Origin: Myxococcales bacterium
GTDB taxonomy: Bacteria > Myxococcota > Myxococcia > Myxococcales > Myxococcaceae
Assembly (NCBI GenBank): GCA_009885595.1
Contig: VFKJ01000446.1
Span: 1 to 7,061 of the forward strand
Length of the DNA: 7,061 nucleotides
Reading direction: 5' to 3'
Every line of letters starts with the position of its first letter. Within the stretch, counting starts at the first letter, position 1. Under the pieces are notes generated by a model. The model ran no database searches. It saw nothing but the letters and a program-made list of their open reading frames with translations, and had not been told where the DNA came from. Both the position numbers and the translations under genes were made by a program. Shown here piece after piece: positions 1 through 5,605 of the stretch.

Positions 1-145
1 GAAGGAGCGAGCTGACCGCCTTCAGCAGCGCTTCGCCCTCGCTGGCCAGCACCTCGCGCTGCGCGAGCGTGGAAGGCGCCCCGAGTGGACGCAAGGGGTG
101 CACCCGTCCTGAACGAACGAGCTCGAGCAAGGCGGCGGAGGTCAC
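1..145 (-). CDS. Unrecognised protein, N-terminal part only (runs off left edge)
   Basis: Reading the minus strand from a GTG at 145-143 gives 48 open codons to the window edge. The protein begins MTSAALLELVRSGRVHPL and includes the stretch LAQREVLASEGEALLKAV. Composition and high G/C at third positions look coding. The GTG overlaps the TGA of the upstream synthase-family gene (GTGA), an arrangement typical of translational coupling, so the product is probably made together with that enzyme. A weak purine-rich stretch (GGGGCG) lies about 10 bases upstream. I do not recognise the family: there is no signal peptide, no membrane segment and no diagnostic motif in the visible part, which looks like an alpha-helical soluble N-terminus. 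A role linked to the oxoamine synthase is inferred from the overlap only. Confidence 0.6.
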   Translation of the reverse strand, partial: MTSAALLELVRSGRVHPLRPLGAPSTLAQREVLASEGEALLKAVSSLL

Positions 146-1362
146 CTGGAGAGCGCCCCGAGCTCACGCAGGCTCGAGGCGAGCGCGGTGATGTCTTCGT
201 CGGAGTGGCCGACGCCCAGGCAGACGCGGAGCATGGCGTTGCCGCGCGCGACGATGGGGAAGAAGGTGACCGAGACGAAGTGACCGCGGGCCTTGAGCGC
301 GTCTCCCAGCTCGATGGCGCGCTGTTCGTCTCCGAGCTCGACCATGCGAATGGGGCTGAAGGGCAGCTCGCGGCCGACGAGGCCATCGTAGAGCGCGACC
401 TTTCGGCGCAGCTCCTGCTGCAGCTGCTTGACCGTTCCGTCCTGGTGCAGCTGCAGCGAGGCGAGCCCCGCGCCCACCACGGAGAAGTCGAGCGGCGCCG
501 AGAAGGCGTAGGTGGTGCCGAAGGTGCGCACGCGCCGCTCGGCCTCGCGATCGGGCAAGAGCACCCCGCCGCCGTTGCAGCCGAAGCCCTTGGAGAGGCT
601 GAAGGTGAGCGCGACGTTCTCCGGGAGCTTGTGGCCGAGCGCGGCGAGCACGGTGCCTTCGCCATGGTCGCCGTAGATCGAGGTGCCGTGGGCGTCGTCG
701 ATGTAGAGCGCGAACTCCACCCGGCGGGCCAGCGAGAGGACCTCGGCGATGGGGCACACCCCGCCCATCGAGTACACGCCGTCGGCGACGTAGATGACGG
801 CCTCTCCGCGGGCGTGCGCGGCGAGGGCGGCCTTCTCCAGCGCGTCGAGATCGTTGTGCGGGAGGATCTCGACCTTGTGCTCGGCGGCGAGCACGGGGCG
901 CAGGTACTGCATCGAGGCGTGCGCGAGCTTGTCGTAGAGGAAGGTGACCCGGCCCTTCTTCCCGCTCAGCTCCATCGAGGGCAGCAGCGGCATCGTCGAC
1001 ATGTGCGTCGTCGTGACCGAGGGGAAGGTGATCGCGCGGCCGCCCCAGAGGGTGGAGAGCCCTTCTTCGAGCTCTTCCAGCGGGCCGATGCTGAAGCGGG
1101 AACGGGCGCAGCACAGGTGCACGCCCCACTCGGACATGATCGCCTGGCTGCGGGCGATGACTTCCTTGCGGGTGTCGATCGCGAGGTAGCTGCAGTTGAT
1201 GAACTCGGTGAGCCAGCCCTCGCCGATGCGCACCTTGCGGCCGTCGCGACCGGCGAGGGTCACCTGCATCAGGCCCCGACGCAGCGCTTCTGCGTAGTTG
1301 TCCTGCGCGAGCAACTGCATCGCGGAGGTGTTGCGGAGCTTGTTGTGCGACGGATCAGACAT
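142..1362 (-). CDS. PLP-dependent alpha-oxoamine synthase-family enzyme (aminotransferase class I/II fold)
   Basis: This 406-residue protein has the length and landmark motifs of the family containing 8-amino-7-oxononanoate synthase (BioF), glycine C-acetyltransferase (Kbl), serine palmitoyltransferase and CqsA. These enzymes condense an amino acid with an acyl thioester using pyridoxal phosphate in the cytoplasm. Visible motifs are DKLAHASM near 144-151 (the His that stacks on the PLP ring), DGVYSMGG at 194-201, DDAHG at 222-226 (Asp and His contacting the cofactor), and SLSKGFG at 255-261 with K258 as the Schiff-base lysine. Near the C-terminus is MLRVCLGVGHS, where R379 matches the family's substrate-carboxylate arginine. 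The active site therefore looks intact. Substrates cannot be read from the sequence: there are no biotin genes nearby and the ACP-dependent or CoA-dependent choice is open. It lies 60 bp after the PEGA gene and overlaps the next gene. The ATG at 1362 has no clear Shine-Dalgarno sequence; a second ATG at 1320 is possible. Confidence 0.9.
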   Translation of the reverse strand: MSDPSHNKLRNTSAMQLLAQDNYAEALRRGLMQVTLAGRDGRKVRIGEGWLTEFINCSYLAIDTRKEVIARSQAIMSEWGVHLCCARSRFSIGPLEELEEGLSTLWGGRAITFPSVTTTHMSTMPLLPSMELSGKKGRVTFLYDKLAHASMQYLRPVLAAEHKVEILPHNDLDALEKAALAAHARGEAVIYVADGVYSMGGVCPIAEVLSLARRVEFALYIDDAHGTSIYGDHGEGTVLAALGHKLPENVALTFSLSKGFGCNGGGVLLPDREAERRVRTFGTTYAFSAPLDFSVVGAGLASLQLHQDGTVKQLQQELRRKVALYDGLVGRELPFSPIRMVELGDEQRAIELGDALKARGHFVSVTFFPIVARGNAMLRVCLGVGHSDEDITALASSLRELGALSR

Positions 1363-1422
1363 GGGGGAGCGCTCGGCGACAGGACACCCCGGCCCCCGCC
1401 GGTGCGCAAGGGGAGATCATCT

Positions 1423-2262
1423 TCACTGCGGCATCGCGACCACCACGAAGGGGTCTCCGTGCTGCTCGAGCGTCTTCACCGTCTCCGACTTCCCCAGCTT
1501 GAGCCTCACGTCCACCTTCTCTACCGAGGCGGGGAACTCGAGGGTGAGGGGAGTCAGGCCGCGCGGCCGGCCGTTGAGCACCTCGACCACCTCCGCGCCC
1601 GGGGGCACGGACTGGAGCTTCACCGTCCAGTTGGTGCTGGGCGGCTCGGGCTCGACTTCGGCGGGGGTGACCGCGGGGGCCTGCTGCTGCGCCACGGGCT
1701 CAGTGAGCACCGCTTCGGCCGTCGGCGCCCGCGAGAGGGGGTGCTGCGCCTTCCACACGATGATCGCCCACCCGAACACGGCCAGCACCCCGAGGAAGCC
1801 GAAGCCCGCCCCCACGAGCGGGTTGGCTTCCAGCGTGAGCACGAAGCCCATCGCGGTCAGCACCGCGAAGTAGAGCAACGGAATCACCACGCCGCCGAAG
1901 ATCCCGAGCGCCGCCTTCGCCGCGAGGAACTGAAAGAACGACGCGAGGGGAAAGATGCCCAGCAGCGCCGCGGCCAGCGCCACCGACTGCGTCCAGGTGC
2001 TCGTCTGCGAGCCGAACAGCGCCGACGCGCCCCACAGCAGCGCTCCGAAGATCAGCGGCGCGAGGGTGGCGGCCAACACCATCAACGCGGTGAACCCGGT
2101 CGACCACGTGCCCGAGAACCAGGGGAACACCGCGCCGATCAGCCCGCACGTCAGCCCGTAGGGCACGGCGACGGACACCGGCACGTCATCCTCTTTGAGA
2201 ACGGAGAGGATGGCGACTGGCCGCACCCAGAGGAGCGCCAGCAGTGAGAAGAGATGAACCAC
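1423..2262 (-). CDS. Multi-pass membrane protein (YIP1-like) with C-terminal PEGA domain
   Basis: This 279-residue protein starts at a GTG seven bases after the stop of the nuclease-inhibitor-like gene, with a weak GAAGAG ribosome site overlapping that stop. Residues about 1-170 hold five or six hydrophobic segments (near 3-21, 31-49, 56-84, 91-113, 118-143 and 148-170), in a pattern resembling small YIP1-family membrane domains. A Pro/Ala/Glu-rich linker spans about 178-210. Residues about 213-278 form a PEGA domain: VKLQSVPPGAEVVEV, then LNGRPRGLTPLTLEF, then a lysine-rich strand and the closing FVVVAMP. PEGA domains are small beta-sandwich units common in myxobacterial surface and signalling proteins, often attached to kinases or membrane anchors. 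The likely product is an inner-membrane protein displaying one PEGA unit on a flexible stalk. Its partner and role are unknown. The PEGA call is firm; the YIP1 likeness rests on topology alone. Confidence 0.85.
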   Translation of the reverse strand: MVHLFSLLALLWVRPVAILSVLKEDDVPVSVAVPYGLTCGLIGAVFPWFSGTWSTGFTALMVLAATLAPLIFGALLWGASALFGSQTSTWTQSVALAAALLGIFPLASFFQFLAAKAALGIFGGVVIPLLYFAVLTAMGFVLTLEANPLVGAGFGFLGVLAVFGWAIIVWKAQHPLSRAPTAEAVLTEPVAQQQAPAVTPAEVEPEPPSTNWTVKLQSVPPGAEVVEVLNGRPRGLTPLTLEFPASVEKVDVRLKLGKSETVKTLEQHGDPFVVVAMPQ

Positions 2263-2269
2263 CTGCTCT

Positions 2270-3121
2270 TCAGGTCTCGACCTGGCCGGTCAGCAGCGCG
2301 GCGAGCTCGCCGGTCTTCGTGCGGCCCACGATGAAGGTGGAGATGTTGACCTCTCCGAAGCGGAACACCTTCACGTCGGTCAGCTGCGAGGCGACGGTCC
2401 GCTTGAGCGCCGCGAACCGCTGCCCCTGCGCGACGGAGTCGGGATCGTTCGGGTCCACGTTGGTGGCGAGGTTCTCGAGGAAGTCGCCCGCGTTGCGCTC
2501 CTCGACCTGGGTGCGGGTGGCCAGCGGCAGGTCGGCCGGGTCGACCCACATCACGTCGGCGAAGATGGCGTCGTGCTGCGCCGAGAGCTGCGCGCGCACC
2601 ACGTCGGGCGTGATCGCCGCGCCGTTGAGCTGGGTGCCGGCGAGGAACTTGAACTTGGCGTCGGTCTCGCTGGTCATCCACAGGTCGGCGGTGGCGGCCT
2701 CCAGCGCGGTCTTCACCGCGGGCAGCACGCTGCTTCCCGGCGTCACCGGCGTCGCGCCCGGCACCGGCTTGCCCCGCAGGAGGAAGAAGTCTTCCTTCAG
2801 ATCGGCAGGCAGCTTCGCGCCATCGGCGAGCGACACCCTTCCGTCCGGCCCCGCGGCCACCTGCGCCGCGCGCTGCGCGTAGGCCCTGGCCGAGGTCGCC
2901 AGCACCTCGACGCTCACCGACTGCTTCCCCGTCGCCTTGAGGTAGTTGACCGCGTTGTCCGCGAACATCTTGTCGGCGCCGGGCACGGCCGCGAGCTTCT
3001 TCGCCTCGGACATGGTGAGGCGACCGTCCTTGCCGGCGGCCTTCTTCACGGCCTCCTTGAAGTCGGCGGTCCAGGTCTCGGTGAAGACACGAACGGAGGG
3101 GGTATTCGGAATTCGGGCCAT
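2270..3121 (-). CDS. Nuclease A inhibitor (NuiA)-family protein with N-terminal EF-hand-like motifs
   Basis: From the ATG at 3121 this encodes 283 residues; an in-frame TTG five codons upstream (3136) is less likely and neither has a clear ribosome site. The C-terminal half (about 136-283) resembles the NuiA fold. It has LWMTSETDAKFKF (the family's SESD-like motif with its glutamate), an ITP segment, VEERNAGDFLENLA, and the hallmark end TDVKVFRFGEVNISTFIVGR. It finishes exactly on VET, as NuiA proteins do. Cyanobacterial NuiA blocks the DNA/RNA nonspecific endonuclease NucA by plugging its metal site. The N-terminal half carries two degenerate EF-hand-like loops (AGKDGRLTMSEAKKL and AGPDGRVSLADGAKL), which keep the DG and the final acidic position but lack the first acidic ligands, so calcium binding is doubtful. 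No secretion signal is seen. This is the likely first gene of the operon with the PEGA protein and the oxoamine synthase. No NucA homologue is visible in the window. Confidence 0.85.
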   Translation of the reverse strand: MARIPNTPSVRVFTETWTADFKEAVKKAAGKDGRLTMSEAKKLAAVPGADKMFADNAVNYLKATGKQSVSVEVLATSARAYAQRAAQVAAGPDGRVSLADGAKLPADLKEDFFLLRGKPVPGATPVTPGSSVLPAVKTALEAATADLWMTSETDAKFKFLAGTQLNGAAITPDVVRAQLSAQHDAIFADVMWVDPADLPLATRTQVEERNAGDFLENLATNVDPNDPDSVAQGQRFAALKRTVASQLTDVKVFRFGEVNISTFIVGRTKTGELAALLTGQVET

Positions 3122-3330
3122 GAGGACCGATATCAATATCAGCTAAGAGAGCCCGGTGCGCGCGGACGCGTCACTGGAGCTCCCGGTCGCCCCCCACTCG
3201 AGGCTCCGCCGGTCAGGTGAAGTTCCCTGGCCAGCACCCCGCGCCGCGAAGCACCTCCGCGGCATGCTCGACGACGTGGAGAAATCGCTCACCCTCCTCG
3301 GGGTGCGCGACGGGCCGCACCGTCCCCTCG

Positions 3331-3402
3331 CGCGGGCCGGTGGCGGGGGAGCGGCTGACGCGGCTGCCCGACGGGAGATACCGGTGGCAACCGAAGCGTG
3401 GG
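3331..3402 (+). pseudogene. Shard of an IS91-family (Y2 rolling-circle) transposase
   Basis: About 24 codons on the plus strand read RGPVAGERLTRLPDGRYRW and continue QPKRG. This matches the segment of IS91/IS801-type transposases that follows the LCRY motif and is usually written RPPLA.ERL....DGR..Y..KR. The larger shard at the right edge of this window has the same block as RGPLALERLSRREDG, and the two agree closely in DNA over their first 24 bases. The catalytic tyrosines, HUH motif and zinc-binding region are absent, and the flanking codons do not continue the homology, so this is a relic that cannot move. Because the block is short, the family call is likely but not certain. Confidence 0.55.
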
Positions 3403-3417
3403 CCGGCGCTGGCCGGC
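3402..3417 (-). terminator. Candidate hairpin downstream of the 3429-4295 gene
   Basis: The sequence GCCGGC-GCTG-GCCGGC can form a six-base-pair all-GC stem with a four-base loop, eleven bases past the TAG stop of the minus-strand gene 3429-4295. There is no following T tract, so intrinsic termination is uncertain. It may only be the end of the degenerate transposase shard. Confidence 0.25.
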
Positions 3418-3428
3418 ACGTCCGGTCG

Positions 3429-4295
3429 CTAATCGCTCAAGACGCGGCCGAAGCCCAGGATGAGCGCGAACACGACCAGACACCCGACGGCGATCGACAA
3501 GGCGATGCTCGCAGAGCGCGCGCGGTCTCCGGACGCCGAGTGCCCTGAGACGAGCGGCTGCACCAGCGGGCGAATGACGCGGTTGGCGCCCAGGCCCGCG
3601 GCGCTGCCGACGACCAGCGCGGCGCACAACAGTCCACCCTCGGTCGTCGAGAGCGCCGCGAAGCCCAGGAACGCCGAGGCCGCGGCGGTGAGCACGGAGG
3701 CCGGCAGGACCCACCCGCCGCGCTGGGCCTGCAGCTCGCCGCGCAACGCGCCTCCCTGGGTGAGCGTGATGAGGCACTCGAAGATGCCGCGGAGATCGCT
3801 CTCGACGAGCTCCGGCGATTTCTTCACCACCGCGTCCACGCCTTCCCGCCCGACACGCACCTTCGCCACGCCGTGATCGATGAGCCACCGGGCCGCCTGG
3901 CGCGCCTCGGCGCGCGCGAGGAAGCGCTTCACCTCGGGCTCGGCCGCGTTGGAGTCGACGTACACCTCCACGTCGAAGTCCTCGTCACCGACCTGCACCT
4001 CGATGGCGACGGTCTTCTGCTTGTCCTCGATGTCCTCGAATATCTCGCGCCGCAGGACCATGCTCGGCCCGAGAGACGCCTGTGGGCCCTCGAACTTCGC
4101 GCTGAAGGTCACCCCCACCACCGAGCCACTGTTGATGTCGAGCGACGCCTCGCAGAGCGTCGAGTCGAGCTTGAAGCGGGTCGTGTGGCCAGGAGCTGGC
4201 TGGAAGCCAAGACCGCGCCCCACGGCCTCGAGCTCGGTGTAGCCGCCGCCGCCCTTCGTCTCGAGCACCTGGATGCGCCACGGACGTCCAGTCAT
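3429..4295 (-). CDS. Unrecognised membrane-anchored protein with a large soluble N-terminal domain
   Basis: The protein is 288 residues from the ATG at 4295. This start was chosen because AAGGGAGC lies seven bases upstream (4302-4309), a good ribosome site; a longer reading from 4337 adds only a low-complexity leader. Residues 1-190 are soluble and mixed alpha/beta. They start MTGRPWRIQVLETKGGGGY and include LDINSGSVVGVTFSAKF, the acidic VGDEDFDVEVYVDS and a helical stretch EVKRFLARAEARQAARWL. Three hydrophobic segments follow near 195-215, 218-237 and 263-284, with the short tail GRVLSD. There is no signal peptide, so the soluble part is probably cytoplasmic and tethered by its C-terminus. 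I do not recognise the family, and it has no catalytic-looking motif. It is on the same strand as the downstream nuclease-inhibitor operon but separated from it by 307 bp. Confidence 0.8.
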   Translation of the reverse strand: MTGRPWRIQVLETKGGGGYTELEAVGRGLGFQPAPGHTTRFKLDSTLCEASLDINSGSVVGVTFSAKFEGPQASLGPSMVLRREIFEDIEDKQKTVAIEVQVGDEDFDVEVYVDSNAAEPEVKRFLARAEARQAARWLIDHGVAKVRVGREGVDAVVKKSPELVESDLRGIFECLITLTQGGALRGELQAQRGGWVLPASVLTAAASAFLGFAALSTTEGGLLCAALVVGSAAGLGANRVIRPLVQPLVSGHSASGDRARSASIALSIAVGCLVVFALILGFGRVLSD

Positions 4296-4301
4296 CACTC
4301 T

Positions 4302-4309
4302 GCTCCCTT
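4302..4309 (-). promoter_or_regulatory. Ribosome binding site that decides the start of gene 3429-4295
   Basis: On the minus strand, AAGGGAGC lies just before the ATG at 4295, with seven bases between GGGAG and the start codon. It is the clearest Shine-Dalgarno match in the window and favours the 288-residue product over the longer in-frame reading. Confidence 0.65.
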
Positions 4310-4430
4310 GTGCAGCACCGTCGCTTCCGGCCGCCACCGCTTCTCCTCATCGTCTGCTCGCCACCTCCGGAGATGAAGCACCTCCGCCGGAGAGTCTCGA
4401 TCTTCAGTTTCAGGCCGTCAGGCTGCGTTC

Positions 4431-4601
4431 TTGCGAGTGCGACTGATCTTCTTGCTGTGTTCCCTGACGATGACTTCTTCTTGTAAGCCCAAATCCTATA
4501 CCCACTTCTACGAGCTCGAATCGAAGCAGTCGGTGCTGCTCGCTCGTGAAGGCGATGACGCCTACGCGTCTCCCGAGATGGATTCGATCATCGCAGAGCT
4601 C
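4431..4601 (+). pseudogene. Truncated lipoprotein gene, N-terminal fragment
   Basis: The reading frame opens at a TTG (4431, AGG eight bases upstream) or a GTG (4437) and encodes a signal-peptide-like start, MRVRLIFLLCSLTMTSSC. Its cysteine sits in a weak lipobox, suggesting a lipoprotein. The mature part reads FYELESKQSVLLAREGDDAY and then ASPEMDSIIAEL. This looks like the beginning of a short myxobacterial lipoprotein, but I cannot name the family. At about 4602 the sequence changes abruptly into a fragment of a different, recognisable protein (an S9 peptidase) in the same frame. Beyond that the frame drifts into arginine-rich noise and stops at 4835, inside the 3' end of the opposite-strand gene. 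The original C-terminus is therefore missing. Codon use (TCT, TGT, TTG) is less GC-rich than in neighbouring genes. Confidence 0.6.
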
Positions 4602-4676
4602 GGCGGGCTGCTCATGGGTGTGGTGCTCAACCCGCGGCCCGAGCTCTTCCACGCCGCGCTGGTCGAGGTGCCCTTC
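4602..4676 (+). pseudogene. Shard of a prolyl oligopeptidase-family (S9) serine peptidase
   Basis: Twenty-five codons read GGLLMGVVLNPRPELF and then HAALVEVPF. This is characteristic of the region directly after the catalytic serine in oligopeptidase B and prolyl oligopeptidases, where the full motif is G-x-S-x-G-G-L-L followed by a RPELF block and VPF. The shard starts at the GG after the nucleophile, so the catalytic Ser is missing, as are the propeller domain and the Asp and His of the triad. It is joined in frame to the lipoprotein fragment upstream, and homology ends at VPF (4676). It is not a functional peptidase. Its shortness limits certainty, but the motif order is distinctive. Confidence 0.6.
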
Positions 4677-4761
4677 GAGAGCGTTGCGTTTCAAGTGGTG
4701 AGGCGACGTCGCAGTCTTGATGCACGAGCGCGATCTCTTCGAGGCGACACGCCGCGCTGCC

Positions 4762-5520
4762 TCAGCCCGGCCGCGCGTGCGCGACGACCCGCGCCGAGCG
4801 CTCCGCCACGAACTTCAGCTGCGCGGGGTCGATGAGCCCCACCTGGCAGCCGACGATGAGCCCGGCCGGCGTGACGAGCACGCCCAGCCCACCGCTGGCG
4901 AGCGTGCTGCCTTGCCGCAGGTCGAGCGTGCGCAGCGAGGTGAGCAGCGCCTTCCCTTCCTCGTCGAGCAGCCGCGCGGCGACCGCCGGGTCGGTGGAGA
5001 GCACCATGAAGTCCGGCGGGCCCGGAGGCCGCGCGGCGCCGGCGACGTTCACCAGGCTGCGATGCTCGGCGCCGAAGTAGGCGGACACGTAGAGGTCGAG
5101 CATCCCCTCCATGGCGCGCTGGGCGAGCGAGGCCAGCAGCCCTTCTCCGGAAGGCGGCGGCTCTGCCGGCAGTGACACGCCCGGGGGCAGGGTCATCGCC
5201 AGCACGAACGTGCCCGGGGCGGTGGTGAGAGAGGGGAAGGTGATGCGGGTGCTCTGCGACTTGCCTCGCGAGCGCGCCGTCGCGCCGGGGAGCGGGGCAT
5301 TGACGAGCGCGGTCCACGCGACGCCCTCGCTCGTGCCCGTGAACAGCAGCTCGCCGCTCACCGCGTTGAGGCCCTGCTGCTTGAGGCCCAGGGCGCCGGC
5401 CTGCTCACCCATCAGCCGCATTGCCTCCGCGTTGCGCGCCACCTGCCGTCGATTGAGGAGCGGCACGACGATGAGGAAGAAGAGGAGCGAACCGCCGAAG
5501 AGCGCGAGGAAGACGTTCAT
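4762..5520 (-). CDS. Unrecognised protein with single N-terminal membrane anchor
   Basis: This 252-residue protein starts from the ATG at 5520; an ATG seven codons upstream (5541) is also possible, and neither has a strong ribosome site. A hydrophobic segment at about 3-22 (FLALFGGSLLFFLIVVPLL), followed by NRRQ, forms a membrane anchor and probably leaves the rest cytoplasmic by the positive-inside rule. The remainder is soluble: a helical stretch near 26-50, beta-rich segments such as GELLFTGTSEGVAWTALV and STRITFPSL, a proline-rich patch near 112-124 and a helical or beta C-terminal half ending RVVAHARPG. No known domain or catalytic motif is recognised. The gene is divergent from the EEP-family nuclease/phosphatase gene, with 85 bp between starts. 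Its 3' end converges on the broken lipoprotein/peptidase frame. Confidence 0.8.
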   Translation of the reverse strand: MNVFLALFGGSLLFFLIVVPLLNRRQVARNAEAMRLMGEQAGALGLKQQGLNAVSGELLFTGTSEGVAWTALVNAPLPGATARSRGKSQSTRITFPSLTTAPGTFVLAMTLPPGVSLPAEPPPSGEGLLASLAQRAMEGMLDLYVSAYFGAEHRSLVNVAGAARPPGPPDFMVLSTDPAVAARLLDEEGKALLTSLRTLDLRQGSTLASGGLGVLVTPAGLIVGCQVGLIDPAQLKFVAERSARVVAHARPG

Positions 5521-5605
5521 GGGCCCGGCAGTTGACTCCATCTCGAAGAAGAACAAACCGGGAAACCCGTTTCGGCTGGCTGCCGACTTGCACGACGGGC
5601 CGGCC
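5521..5605. promoter_or_regulatory. Divergent intergenic region with inverted repeat
   Basis: These 85 bp must hold the start signals for both the minus-strand anchored protein and the plus-strand EEP gene. An imperfect inverted repeat, AAACCGGGAAACCCGTTT (5555-5572), lies near the middle and is a plausible operator. TTGACT at 5532-5537 resembles a plus-strand -35 element, but no good -10 follows at the usual spacing. The assignment is tentative. Confidence 0.3.

Larger units (their letters stand above)
3122..3428. other. Intergenic region with transposase shard and possible operon promoter
   Basis: This 307-bp gap lies between two minus-strand genes. It contains an IS91-type transposase shard on the plus strand (annotated separately), a GC-rich hairpin just past the stop of the 3429-4295 gene, and an AT-richer patch at 3128-3146. 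Read on the minus strand, that patch has two closely spaced TGATAT units just upstream of the nuclease-inhibitor gene, so it is a candidate promoter or operator position. No convincing -35/-10 pair can be read. A 68-codon minus-strand open frame at 3213-3419 overlaps the shard; I do not consider it supported as a gene. Confidence 0.4.

Noticed and set aside
85..2247. A 720-codon open frame on the plus strand
   Set aside because: It runs antisense across the oxoamine synthase and PEGA genes, both with clear family motifs. The product is Arg/Glu/His-rich without recognisable domains, as expected from the complement of GC-rich codons.
3213..3419. A 68-codon minus-strand frame ending RGAGCWPGNFT
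   Set aside because: Its C-terminal half looks moderately coding, but it overlaps the transposase shard antisense, has no recognisable family and no good ribosome site. It could be a gene tail from an unknown family; the evidence is insufficient.
4365..4392. CTCCGG / CCGGAG inverted repeat upstream of the lipoprotein fragment
   Set aside because: A six-base stem with a 16-base loop and no T tract is within chance for this base composition and does not resemble a terminator or a known operator.
4410..4694. A 94-codon minus-strand frame across the broken lipoprotein/peptidase region
   Set aside because: The plus strand there shows a signal peptide and S9 motifs; the minus product is His/Arg-rich with no domain.
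5111..5605. Upstream in-frame extension of the EEP gene giving a 431-residue protein
   Set aside because: The extra 165 residues are antisense to the anchored protein gene at 4762-5520, and they would bury a clear signal peptide that starts at 5606.
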